A DNA stretch of 64,000 bases, taken from assembly GCA_000499405.2 (NCBI GenBank), contig HG738140.1, forward strand, positions 2,065,024 to 2,129,023. Direction: 5' to 3'. Both the position numbers and the translations under genes were made by a program. The stretch is from Onchocerca volvulus. Taxonomy: Eukaryota; Nematoda; Chromadorea; Rhabditida; Onchocercidae. Shown here one piece after another: positions 12,568-25,800 of this stretch; positions within the stretch are counted from its first letter, which is position 1; every line of letters begins with the position of its first letter. Under the pieces are notes generated by a model. It was not told the origin of the DNA and did no database searches. It saw only the letters and a list, made by a program, of their open reading frames with translations.

Positions 12568-14330
12568 TCGATATTAATCATTTTTTTTTGTATAATTTCT
12601 TATTTAATTGAAATTAAAATTTTATTCAAATTATGAAAAGACAATAAGAAAGCCTATTCGAATATTATATTATTTGTTCTTCGAGTAACTCATTCATCTC
12701 GATGTAACGTAAGTAAAAGTACTTATATCTTAAGAATAATAATCTTAATTAAAAACTAAAGGTTGTCGTAAATCTTGCGTAAATATGAAATCTTTTTCTT
12801 TTCGAATATTGCAAATCGCATTTTGACACATGCTATTGTTCATTTGAAATATCTCAATCTAGTAAATTGTAATGAATGTGAAAATTGCTGCAATATATGC
12901 ATGCATGCATGCTCTTTTAAAATATTTCGCAATAATTCGTTCCAAAACAATAGAAAAATCCTCGAACGTTATGTAAACCACGAGAAAACACTGCAGAACA
13001 TTAGTAAAATGCCTTCGATAATTAAATAACTTTGCAATCGGATAGTGTATGAGACAATGATTGCAAATTGTTGCCGCATTAGATATGAGATCTTTTGGCT
13101 CGATCATACTAAAGTGTTCATATCAGTGAAATTGAGATTTCTTCCTTAAACTGATATGATTATGATTCCTTAAGTCTGAGACTTTACTTTCACTTATCAG
13201 TCGAACTTCCTCTTAGTTTTGAACCAACTATCATGTGTTGCTGTTATCAGTTATCACACATTATTACACATTATCACGAAACGTTACTCTTATTCATTAT
13301 ATAATTGAAATTTTCCCTCTGAATTTCACATCTTAGGAATAGAACTTTCTGTGATTCTGTTTCACGTCATAGTGCGAGAATAGAAGTGTTGATAGCAATA
13401 ACCTTTCCTCATTCTCATCATTCGGAAGTTTTCAAGCGCAAAAGATTTATTAATTTAGGAAGAAATAAAAAAAAATCCTACAAAAAATTCAACAACAACT
13501 GATTGAGTGAAAAGACTTCTGATAATTATGGTCATTACAAATTTCTTATGAAAACTATTCATTCTAACTTTTTGGAGAGTGTGATTTATTTATGTAACAA
13601 TAGTCATTTATGATAATTCGTATTCTATAATTTTGTTCTGCAAAAGAAATTGAGTGATGATGACATTTGTCTCTTTTTTTTTTGGTTGCATAATAAATAA
13701 AATGTACGTAAAATGAAAATATCGTCCTTTTTTCTTCTGTATCCCGAAATTTAAATCAATGCAGTTTATGTATTTATTACCGTTCTGATATTATTTAAAA
13801 CTGCTAAAATGTCAGCAATAGTTTAATTTCTTGGATTCATTTAACTTTTAATTTCATTTTTAAATAGTAAAAATATTGATTTTATTCATGCAATAAGGTT
13901 AATAACCTTTCATGAACTTTGCCTAAGATCCAAGTTGAATTCCTTGCCTTAACTTATATTTCTATGTGATAAGAAAATATAATCATAGTTGATGTGTTAT
14001 GATTCGGGTCAAGGATATCTGAAATAATGTTGTACATTTGAAATACAGCAAGAAGATTGGCAGCTTTCTCTCTTTCTCTTTATCTGTTACACTTTCAAGG
14101 ACGAAAATAACGGATAGAGATTGTAAATAATTTCTTGGCTAAAGCTGAAATTATCAATAACAATAAATGTCAACAAGAAATTGTTGGCTGATATTTAATT
14201 TTTCAATAAAGCGTAGAATATAAACTCGTAGAGTTGCAAGATTTTGTCGAAAGACATATGAAATGCTTAAGTCGGTGATTTCTTATTTATTTTATGAAAT
14301 AATCTTTATTCTTTTAGGATTAATGAAGTG
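12568..14330. other. intergenic region upstream of dishevelled
   Basis: I see no gene. It contains a TATGCATGCATGCATGC stretch at 12895-12911 and presumably the dishevelled promoter. Two overlapping 80-codon frames on opposite strands at 12775-13107 have no splice support and are cysteine/isoleucine-rich noise. The distance (1.76 kb) is longer than usual nematode operon spacing. Confidence 0.6.
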
Positions 14331-17300
14331 ATGCCAGCAGAAAATACTACTCCATCTACAAAGGTTTGCATTACATATTTCGAATTTCTGTTAAATGATG
14401 TTTGCTTACTTAGTAGTTGGAGCAAAAATGGAAAATAACAAAATATATGTAAATTAAAAATGATATCCTAATGATAAAGTTATGATATATATTTGTTAGT
14501 TTAATTTCCCTATTTTAACACAGAGAAACATTATATATTGTAATTTTCTATTAATTGCTCGCTGCTTACTTAGTAGGTGAACAAACGTGGAAAATAACAA
14601 AATTGTGGAATTAAAATGATGCTATCATCGTGAAAAAATGTAGTATATATTTGTTATTTTCATTTTTCTATATATTTGTTATTTTCATTTTTCTATCCTA
14701 ATACAAAGAAATTCATATTTCATTGTCTGTTAATACTGCTGGATTTATATAATAATAGTTTGCTTTAATTAAATTTGAAATTATATCTTATCTGCATTTT
14801 TTCTTTATCTCATTACTACTTGTCATCGACCATTCATATCAAACAGGTTGTTGAATTTTAAACAATTAAGTTGAGAATTACTTCATACAGAATGGCAGAT
14901 GTATTTTTCAAAAATATTTGTTTAATGACTGATTTTTTAGGTGTATTATTATTTGGACGACAGTACTCCATATTTATCTGTAGTATCCGTTGCAGACGAT
15001 GTTATTACACTTGGCGATTTCAAGAAAGTTTTCAACAGAAAAGGGTACAAGTATTTTTGCAAACAGCTGGACGAAGCAGTTGGATGGTTAATATCTCTAA
15101 TATTATTTGTAAAATAAATTCTTAAAATAAAAAAGAATTTGCATAGAATGGCTTCTTTTAGGATAGAATTCTGAGTTTTTTAGGTTCCTTAAATGTAACG
15201 ATATTTTGAAAATTTAATTTGAATATGTATTTCTGTTTCTCCATGTTTTTCTGCATCATTTGCGATAAATTTATAATTTATTTAGCGAAGTCAAAGTAGA
15301 AATTCGAGATGATTCGACAAAATTAGTTAAATCAGCAAACGGACTCATTGAATTGGTTCTTCTTTCTTCATCCGAGAACATTTATTGTTCAGGAACGTTG
15401 CCAAAAATGTCTAATAGAGCAAGCAAGGGGCAGTTTGTCGGTACTAAGTTGAAGGTGACATATTATAATGTTTACTTTTAATTATTAATTTGCTTTTACC
15501 AAGTTTTAAAAAGTTCAGAAAGAATATCTGATATATATGTAGGATATGAAATTAAAGTTAAATTGAATTTGTAAACTCTTGTTTGGATCTTATATCGTTT
15601 TTAATTTTAAGGATTTCAATTTGAGAAAACGAAGGTCATTGTATGATCTGGCTAGTGAAAATCACGATTTATTATATATGCATCGGAACAAAAGTGATGA
15701 AAACAGCATCACAGAGAGCAGTTTGTCAACAGTGATTAGTAGTAAGTGGTGTTTATAATATGAGCTATATCTGCTAGCGTGATTTCCTTGATGACTAATT
15801 TTAGACAAGCTCTTTGAAAACAAAACGGCAGGGGAAGATGGGATTTTATGACAAATCTTACGCAGTCGTAATAATTTTGTCGAGGCAAATTGCACTCTTT
15901 AACTAAATTTTTCCCCGTCATTGTAAGATAAAATGCTCGTTATTTTAAAACTAATGTTAGTAAAATATGAAATGAATCATCTCAAGACTGATATAAAGTA
16001 TACCATCAGTTAGGATATTTCATACTGAGAAAATAAATATGCGAAATAAATTGTTGATTTTCTTCTCTTATGTTGTGAAAATATTGTTATTTTCATAAAA
16101 TCTTGCAGACCAAAGAATATATGAGAATCGTAGATTAAAAATCACAAATTAAGACTGTAACTCTAAATTTTAAGAATTTTCCATCTATTAATTAGTCTTA
16201 AAAATTTCAAGACTCTGTTAGTTTCTGTTACATATCTTTAGAAAACAAAGAAAAAAAAAAAAACTAAAAATAGGTAATGATTTCAGAGCGAGCTGGTGAA
16301 GGTTTGGCAGAATTATATGTATCTAATTCGGAGGATCCATACCATTTGGAAGATGTGAATTCAAGGCAGTTTTATGATTGCATTTCAAAATAACATCAAT
16401 CGCTTGGTCATTGTTATCTAATTTTTCTCCTTGCAGATATTTCAAGCATGCGCAAACATCAGTTTTTCCTACTTCACCACTTGCTAGTTCTAGTGGGATA
16501 CCTCATTGTCCTCGCCGTCAAAGACGTCCGCGCAAAGAAAAATATCGAAAAGCATATGTACCAAGCACAATTTCTTCAGTAACTGAAAGCAGGTGCATAT
16601 GGACTTGATTTTGTAAGCTGAAATGAAAAATATCAAATTAATATTAAATGCATAATTTCTTTCATTATTTTCAACAATTCCCCTTTTTTGAAGGCATATT
16701 TAATCATGTTTTACTATATTATTATTCTGCAGCATGACTTCTCTTTCACTTCCTCGAATCGATGTTGTAACGTTACCTATGAAAAATGGAGTCTTCTTGG
16801 GAATTTCAGTACTAAGTCATGATGGTGGTATTTTTGTTAGTGATATTAATAGTGGTTAGTATTTTTTAACCAAATTTATTTAATTAGCTCATTAAATTGC
16901 TTTCGAGATTTCAAAGAAAAATCATTTCTTTGTACAAATATTTACTGTTGTCATAGGTGGTATAGTTGATTTGGACGGTCGAATTGAAGTTGGTGATCAG
17001 ATTGTGCAAGTGAATCGAAACTCATTCGAAAATTTAAGTGATCTTGAAGCGGTTGATCTACTACGTAAAGCAGCAGCTAGTCGAAGGTTGCTGTTTTGAA
17101 TTTTTCTATTTTCTGTTTATTTCTCTCATGCTTTTTTATCTATAATCAATATTCAGAGAATTTCATATTTTCGATACTTTATTTAATCCTACCATTTCAG
17201 GCCAGTTACACTTTATGTTGCTAAAAGAACATGCAGCAATTCAGATAAGCGAACAGATATACTCTCAGGAATTGCTTCAGAAACGATGCCTATCGATGTG

Positions 17301-19409
17301 TCACTTTGGGTGGAGAGCACTAAGTAAATTTATTTCTTTTTTTTTTTTTTCTTTATAACAGTACCATTTTAATGCTCATTATCGGTTTTCTCATACTTTT
17401 ATTTTTGGGATGAACTCAGATTAATGTTTCTTTATGTGTTGTTACAATTGACTTTGCTATTAACTCAATTGACTTTTGATCTCTTTATATTGAAATCAAT
17501 ATTCAGGCACAATCTTGTGAGGCCAGCAAAGGGTCTTGAAGAGATCGATTCGGTCAATGATGGCAACGCTACGCTTCTTGCTGAGGAAAATGAAACTGAT
17601 CTAGACGGTGCTTATGCAGAACGACGAAATGGACTTCCTTCAGTCAGTCAGACTTCTGCAAAATCGAAACAGTTAAATTCACCCGATTTGAATATTTCGC
17701 TGAATATCGAAGATATTGCAAGACGGCGAGAAAATGAAGAAAATGGTTTGTAAATATTTTTAGATTACATTTGAAAACAACCAAATGAAAAAAGCGACAA
17801 AGATTGAACTGTTTCTTATGCTACCGGAATATTGTCGATTTTTATGAAAATGCTACTAATATAGCTAACAATTGGATTAAAAGAGATGAACTAAACGCTG
17901 ACTTCATGAGCTCTTTTGGGAAAGCCATTACGCAGTGTATTGGTCTGCGGTTTATCCCGGTATCTCTTGCATTGAATAATCCGATAGCACTGGTCGTTTT
18001 TTTTTTTCGCTTTTTATTTTATTGTGTGCAAATTGCAGAGCAACAATTGGATAATCTGAATGTTGATATGGATCCGGTGATCATCTTAAAGTATATGGCC
18101 TTACCCAATTCGGGATTGCAAATAAAGAATCGAAAATGGCTAAAAATTCCTGTGCCAATGTCTTTCATTGGTATGATTTTTTCGTATAAAATATCATATG
18201 CTATCCCATTTGATAAAAACTTATAACAGTAATTTAAGGCTCTGATCTTGTTGATTGGTTGATGGAACATGTGCATGGTATCACGGATCGTAAAGCAGCT
18301 CGTACCTATGCGTCAAAGCTGTTGGCAGAAGGACATATTAGACATGTTGTTAACAAACTTACATTTACGGAAAAGTGTTATTATATTTTTGAAGGTAATG
18401 TTAATTTAAAAAAAAAAAAAATTCCAGTAATTTTGTTTGAAAACTTGGAGGTTTTCATTTGATTCACTCCCAAAACTTTTATTGCAACATTAAATTTGCT
18501 TATTATATGTTAAATTCTGATGTGCTTAATCTAGGCTTAATAATTAACAGCTTTTAACTCTTTTCGAAGTAATCATTTGCCAGTCTTTTACTTGATAAAT
18601 ATCTGTTATATTTAGATTCAATACTTTCTGTTCGTAACAAAAACAAATCGGATTCTTCGCTGGGTAAGGCCGGTGCTGAAGTTACCACCGAGGTGACATA
18701 TGTTGGTTCACCAGCGCCAGCACATCTCTCTCGTACTAATGCAAGAAATACATTTAGTGGAAAAGCCATGCTTGATCAATCTTGGCCTCAACCAACAGTT
18801 ATCTCAAATGGGCAACGGAAAAGTTTTTGTGAGAGTTCAACGGTTGGTCATGCAGATGCTCTGTCTATGTGCCTTGATTAATCTTACGTTTCTTATATTT
18901 TGTTAAAAAACTTCATATCAATTTCCATATTCTTCTTCATTTTTAAAGATTTGCATTACAGAATGACTATGCATCAGTTATGAGTCCAGATATGATTGAT
19001 CCTGTACTCCTCACAGAAGCACCAACATTAAAACTCTCACATCGTACGATTCCGAATCATTTGGATATGGAACAACGGATTGATGGATGTCAGGTGGGTA
19101 TACGGTTAAGAAAATTTTATAAAAAAAAAAAAAAAAAGAAAAGAAAAAAAGCTGAGAAGTCACATTTCTAAACTCTAAATTCCAATATTTTACAGTACAA
19201 ATTATTTTTCTTTAGCAACCATTGAAATACTCTGAAAAATTAATTGAGAAACGAAATCTTTTTGGCTGGTGGAATAAAAGATCAGTTTCTTTCAGGTTTC
19301 TCAACCACCAAATACACCGAACTCATTGTTGCATGAACAAAGACATGTTGATAGCGAAACTGAATTTGAAATGGTTGAAGATAACAAACTTTTAGTTGTG
19401 CAAAAATAA
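14331..19409 (+). CDS. dsh: Dishevelled (Wnt pathway scaffold; DIX, PDZ, DEP)
   Basis: Fifteen exons: 14331-14363, 14941-15086, 15286-15454, 15612-15741, 16287-16368, 16437-16592, 16733-16854, 16957-17086, 17201-17323, 17507-17745, 18039-18170, 18239-18394, 18616-18842, 18962-19093 and 19296-19409. Together they give 696 residues in one frame. Residues 12-91 are the DIX domain ([26 protein letters not shown]). A basic stretch ([14 protein letters not shown]) and [11 protein letters not shown] precede the PDZ at about 243-332, with carboxylate loop FLGIS and [14 protein letters not shown]. The DEP at about 455-531 holds [25 protein letters not shown] and [15 protein letters not shown]. The protein links Frizzled to beta-catenin and planar polarity outputs; DIX polymerises, PDZ/DEP bind Frizzled and membrane. 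The start follows a TTTTAG acceptor at about 14318, likely trans-spliced. The C-terminal 160 residues are not conserved. Which of the C. elegans trio (dsh-1, dsh-2, mig-5) is closest is not decided. Exon 5 has a second possible donor (GC, 16365/16366), also in phase. Confidence 0.97.
17804..18038 (+). other. open coding-like stretch inside dishevelled intron 10
   Basis: The intron before the DEP exon stays open for about 78 codons in the same frame as that exon, so the frame runs on to 18226. It is less AT-rich than other introns here and reads like protein ([20 protein letters not shown]; then [19 protein letters not shown]). Upstream the frame is closed before it reaches exon 10, so simple intron retention from exon 10 would stop. 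An in-frame ATG (FMSSFGK) could start an N-truncated DEP-containing isoform, but no promoter or acceptor evidence was found. Confidence 0.35.
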
Positions 19410-19853
19410 TTTTTAATTACCAGAAAGTTATTCTTCCTATTTCAAATTTATGTCATGTCATACTAATTTAAAAAAGCGAGGAGTAGAAGAATTTGAAATA
19501 AAATTTGTAGTCAAGACAAAAATCTAAAAAGTTTGGACGAATATGGTGGAAATTTTTCTCATAGTTTTTACTCTGAGAAAAAGAGAAATTTTCCCGGAAG
19601 ATAATGTAATTCTTTTAATATTTTTTTATTTTATTTCTCATCTTATTTTAGTCTCAATCTATAAATATGCATTATGTTATTAGGATGATGCAACTGATAA
19701 CATTTCGTTGATATCATATTTTTTTCTAGCATATAATACACATACATTTGCGTGTTTAATGTATATCTTGCATTCTTGTTATATAGAAAGTTCTGTTTTG
19801 CAAAAGTTTACTTCACACATCATATCATATCTAAATTTTCGAATTACCATCCA
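19410..19853. other. convergent 3' spacer between dishevelled and the ion channel
   Basis: The stop codons of the two genes face each other across 444 bp. The spacer holds a canonical AATAAA for dishevelled. I see no gene in it; the 68-codon frame at 19708-19914 is antisense to the channel's last exon. Confidence 0.8.
19497..19502 (+). terminator. poly(A) signal AATAAA of dishevelled
   Basis: AATAAA lies 88 bp after the dishevelled stop codon, the expected place for cleavage and polyadenylation in a short nematode 3' UTR. Confidence 0.6.
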
Positions 19854-22800
19854 TCAAGTATGTCGGCTATTTGGAACGCAGTCATTTTGTCGCCCTTCGG
19901 TAAATACGAAATAATACGCAAGTAGAAATATCAGAAATCCTAGTGGATAGAATAAACGACAGAAATTATCCAAATATCTAGAAATAAAATTTGGCAAGTT
20001 GAGAATCTAATTACGATTATAATGAAGATTTTTAGATTGTTTTAAGGAAATATTTGGAATATTATGGTAAAATTATTACATAATCACTAACCTTCCACGC
20101 TTGTGATATTGTTCAGCTCTAGCCAACATTAATTCTCGTGAATGCTCCGTTAGTTCACTTTTTTTTTTCGCTGCCGATTTCTTCTAAATTTATGAGCAAT
20201 TGAAGCTAATTGTAATGGCAATAGAGGAATTCACATAATCTGTGAAATTCAAACTGATCTAATAACTGACCAATTGTTTGCCTCGTTTATCTAGTGCAAT
20301 AACAATAAGCGTTTGGAGAAGTGTAATGAAAACAAAAGCTGTAATAAAGCCAAACCATAAATCGATTGCCTAGAAAAAAAAAAAAATAAATGTTAATCGT
20401 GGAGAAAAAAGATTCCACTATATTTGTTTAATCCATTTTTTTAGCAGAGGAAGTAACCTTCATATAGGAAACACTTGGAAGATGTTCACGAGCACCAGCT
20501 GATTCTGTTGATAACGTTAGAAGTACAGTAATTGCTACGCCAATACGTCCTTCCATGAATTCTTCGGGAAGCCATACACCAACCTAATTAATATATTTAA
20601 CAGAATTTGTTATGATTTAGTGTAAGAATTTCAAAATATTTGATAAAACAATAACAAACGAACAATAAATACAATTCAATACCCATGAAAACATTAGTGC
20701 TAATGAAGTTGGAATATAAGTTTGAGCAATATGAAAACCAACATCACGTTTTAATCGAAAAATTGCCTTCAGACATGAAAAATGACCTGAAAAATATAGT
20801 GAATTATTACAGATTATGAAATAACAAAATTCAAATTAAGAAGTAATTGCATAAGTAATATTAAGATAAGGCTACCGTAATCTTTGTAAGATGAGAAAAA
20901 GGAGTAACTTCCAATTCTAGAAAATCAACTATTTCATTTAATTAGCTAAATTACTGGAATGAAATCTTCAATTTTTAATTTTTAATATTCGAAGTATTGC
21001 AATAATTCATTCGAATCACTTGGCGACTTTTAGAAACTAATCTTGATGAATTCTTCAAATCTTTTTTTTTTTATCTTTTGAAAGGAAGTAAATTTTGCAA
21101 AATTAAAAAAATTCTTTGAATTTGATTATGCCTAAGATTTTGCTTTTGATATTTAAATATACCTGATTTTCTGGTTCTGTCACAATATGTTGGTTCATAG
21201 CGATGAATGTAAAGTTCAGGTAGCGTAACATCCAGATTCTTGTCAATTGCATCACGTTTACTTGAAAACCATTCAAATCGTACAGTTTTTATAGGATAAG
21301 CAACTAAAAATTAATATTTTTCAGTATTTTTTTTCTTTTTTTTTTCTGGTAATTAGAGTAAATTTAGAATGAAATTTCAGAAATACACATAAATGCTAGT
21401 TATTTTTCTTGACTTTTTTGATTGAATTTCATAGGAAAGAAAAAAAAAGTCATTTCGCTTCATCTTTAAACACGAATAATTTCAATTTAATTAACAGGAT
21501 TTGATTCGCAATTCACAAGTTTGTCGATCATGTGGATATTTGCAGAGTACAAGATTGCATGATGGTTTTAGTTTAATTCTGAAAATAAATGCGGACGAAA
21601 TGAATTTTCTTTTGATCAATTTATGATCGATTTGATTTTGATGACAAAATGCTGCTATCGAATTCATCACGTACGTATGTTATATGTTACTTTTAAATGT
21701 AATAATATTAAGTGTTAAATATAATATTAACATTAAAATTAAAAAAACGTTAAATTTATAATTAAATCGCAATAATAATGCATTATTTCAAACAATAATG
21801 TATGCGAAATATATAGGGACAATTTCTTTAATTCTCCAGAAATCTCGGGAAAAAAAAAAACGACAAAAATAAATTTCTCGAAAATGACAAACCTTGTTTC
21901 ATAGAGTACTAAGCCATCATTATAAATTCGCATCAGAAAATTGAGAAAAGTAACTTCATGGAAGGAAGCTTCTTTGGCATTAGCAAAAAATGGATCAGGC
22001 CGCCAAATTTTTTCCAAAATTTCTTCTTCTTTAACAAGAATTGGTTTTTGATATGGATTTACTAGACGTGCATCACGCCATGCCATCATCAAAAAAATAT
22101 CCATATCATAATCCTGAAAATAGGTCGCAAAGTATCATAATTATAATCCTGAAAATAGACCGCAAAGTATCATAATTATAATCCTGAAATTAGATCGCAA
22201 AGTACCATATCATATAATCCTAAAAATAGACCGTAAAAGTAGCCAATTTCTTCAATCTATCTGTATGTAGATTTTGTAAAATAAAATCTAAAATTAAACA
22301 AAGGCACTATTTGAGCGAAAGATAATGAATTTCTAAATTTTTTTTTCTAGAATTCAAACATTTCACAAAATTTTCGTCAAAGTAATATTCAGTGTTTTAT
22401 GAATAGAATCTAAGTTTATCAATGAAATATGTTAAATAATTTGTAAAAAAAAAAAAAAAATTCAAATTATACCATAGTAGAAGTTTGAAAATTACTCATT
22501 GATTCAATATAAATTCCAAAACGAACAACAACAGCACTACCTTGAAAAACAATCGGTGCCGAAAATGGATCATATTTATTTTTTTGAAGAACGGGTAAAA
22601 TGAATGAACCACCAAGTGTTCTGAAATATGCGAAAAATTTTTGAAAAATGATCAAAATTTAAATTTGCAAAAAAATTTTATTTCTACCTTTAAGCTTTTT
22701 TTTTTTAAATTTAATATTTTTAAATAAAATACTTTTAAAAATCAATTATTCAAAGACGATATCTTTTTTAATATCAAAAATTAATATAAAATAAAAAATT

Positions 22801-25800
22801 CTAGATCAAATTTTTGAACTTACTTTTGCTATTATTCAAAAATACTTTTAATTTTTTCGAGTACTTTTGACAGGAATAGCATAATTATTTGAATATAAAA
22901 ATGTCGTAAACAACATATCGTATGTCGTAAAAGTGAAACAGATTTTTTTAGTATAATTAAAATATTGCTAAAAAAAATTTTGATAAAAATTTATTATAAA
23001 TATTACCCATTCTCAGACATCGTTCTACCAAGTATCATATCAACTTCGGTATCATTTCGTAATTTTTCAGCTAATTCAGTTAAATTAATACCAGATAGTG
23101 ATAAAGTTGTTATATTCAATCCTATCGGTCCTTCAATATCAACACCTGTAATTTTACTAATAAAAAGAAGAATGAAAATTGGAATCAAGAAAAGGTAACT
23201 ACGTCAAAAAAGTAATTGCGTCAAAAAACTTCCAAAAGGTAAACGCATCAAAAGACGTCAAAAAAGTAGCTGCGTCAAAAAAATAACTGCGTCAAAAGAC
23301 TTCCAAAAGGTAAACGCATCAAAAAAATGTCAAAAAAGTAATTGCGTCAAAAAACTTCCAATAGGTAAACGCATCAGAAGACGTCAAAAAAGTAATTGCG
23401 TCAAAAAACTTCCAAATAAACGTATCAAAAAAACGTCAAAAAAGTAATTGCGTCAAAAATCTTTCAAGAAAAGATAGGTTACGGCAAATAATTTCTAGTA
23501 AGTTACACGTAACGTAATTTCTACGTCAAAATGGTGGCAAAATAAAACCTTCAAATTCGGTTGCATTAAATTCATTAACAGCACTTGGCACGAAATCAGC
23601 GCAAATACCATCAAGCAATAAACCGACAAGTTGATGACGTTCAAATACGTGTTTCGATATATTTAAATGTAAAGCTTGAATTGCTTCCCAATTATTGATA
23701 ATCATTCGAGCTCTGAATTGAGGTGTCATTTTGGGGTCATTTTGAGGTCATTTTGCTATAATTGAAGGTAATGTAAGGATGAAATACACATTTTCATTCT
23801 TTTGTATCCATCTAAATTTTCATCGAAATTAATCGATCATTCAATCTGTACGTTATAACGTGAGTAACGTCTGGCCAATCGTCTGCCAGCTCGATTCTGA
23901 TTCTCAAAAGCTCCATGTTGTTAGCGATAAAATCATGTTGGATTCTGAATCCTATGGATTTTCCGAAGAAATTTCTTTAATTTACGTGAAGCATCTAATA
24001 TAAGCATCTAACTTCTATTGCTTTAAATTTTCAATTCGAATTTCGTAACAACAACAATTCCAGGTAATTTAAATTACGAAAAATTTACTGCTGTTTACTC
24101 GCATCTATTTTGATTACAATTGGAGTTTTTAAATCTTCTTCAGCATCAGTGACATTTTGAACCATTTCTGTATCAATTTCTTCAGATTCCTTTTCAGTAT
24201 CAATCGATGAATCCTAAAACAAACAAATAATCATTGGAAATTTCAAATTCGAGTAAATTTCATACCTAAAATTTCACAATCATTGAAATTTCTATATGGA
24301 AGAGAATTTCAGGATCAATTAAACGAGAATGCTCAGACTGTTCGAGACAAATCAAATAATTTGCAACTTCAATTTAAAAACATGAGAATCTACCTCATCA
24401 TCCAAATTTCCTGATTCATCCTTCTTATCAACAGGTGATAAATCATCTTTTTCATTATCATCGTTCTTTTCATCAGATATTTCCCTAAAATATTGTATCA
24501 AACTGCCTTTTGCTTCAATGGATTTTTTATTATATTATCATTTTCGGTAATTATTTCGTCATCTGTATTCAACAAGTAACCGACCACACAAGAAAATTCA
24601 TGTCTGAATCTTAGGTTATCTGAATCTTAGTTGATTCATGTCTGAATCTTAGGCTGTTTGAATCTTAGTTAATTCATGTCTGAATCTTAGGTTATCTGAA
24701 TCTTAGTTAATTCATGTCTGAATCGTAGATTATCTGAATCTTAATTAATTCATGTCTGAATCCTAGGTTATCTGAATCTTAATTAATTCATGTCTGAATT
24801 ATAGATTATAGAATTATCCATTTGTTATCAGTCTTATTTATTACCTTTTAAACTTTAATAATTTGACCAGTGGAATTGTTTCAGATATTTCAGATGTTAT
24901 ATTGTCTTCAGATTCCATGAACAATCCTGGAAATATCCAAGTAATGTCGCAATAAATGATGATAATTTGCGACATTTTTTTGCTTTTTTTAAATAAAAAT
25001 TTCAAATTTTACTTAATTAGAAGTTCCTATTATGTGATAGCTAATTGTCCATAGAATAATAAAAGATTCCGGATTCTAAAAACGAGATTCTGAAATTAAC
25101 CATACCATTTAAGGAGCTATTTTGTATGATTTCGTTTAAAAATTGTTCTAATTGATGCAATCTTTCTTCGCTGGGATGCAATTCATCCTATAATTGATTG
25201 AATCAGATACTTTTATCATGAAATTAGAATATTCGCAAGCGATGAAGATCTGTTTGATAATTTTGATAAGAAGATGCTGTAATTTGATATGATCAGTCTT
25301 TTTCAGTATAATTTTTATCACCATAATTGATAGGTAGATTAAATGAGAAAAGAATTTTTCATGTTATTTTTTGAACTTATCATTTGAAACTTTGAGGAAA
25401 TTCGATAGGTATTTTTAAAATTTTAATCAAAAATTTAAACAATAATACGAAAATACTTTGAATGGATCGCAAATGAACGAATCCGTTTTTGTTATTCCTA
25501 ATTGTCGTGCATCGTCAACCGTCGAAAACCACAATTCTCGTGGATTATTTTTGCAAATTTCTTCGAAATTAATCACAATTTTCTTTAAAAAATTTTACAA
25601 ATCGCACGAAATTGATTTCCAATTTTGAGAATTATACAAAAATGATCGATTATCGTTGCTATTACTAAAACTTTACTGTCAAATATACTGCTAACTACTG
25701 ATAAACAATTTCATTAGTTTTTTTTTTTTTTTTTTGACTTTTAAATTAAAATTGTTGAATTGTTTTGCATGAAAAATATGTTTATTATGAAATTTTAAAG

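Noticed and set aside
15662..15921. Minus-strand frames overlapping dishevelled exon 4 and the next intron
   Set aside because: Shadow of the dishevelled coding strand; no splice support.
18554..18906. Alternative frames over dishevelled exon 13, including a reading that ends at 18881
   Set aside because: The ACG/GTTGGT donor leads in phase into two more exons ending at 19409, so the longer model is preferred, though a short isoform cannot be excluded.
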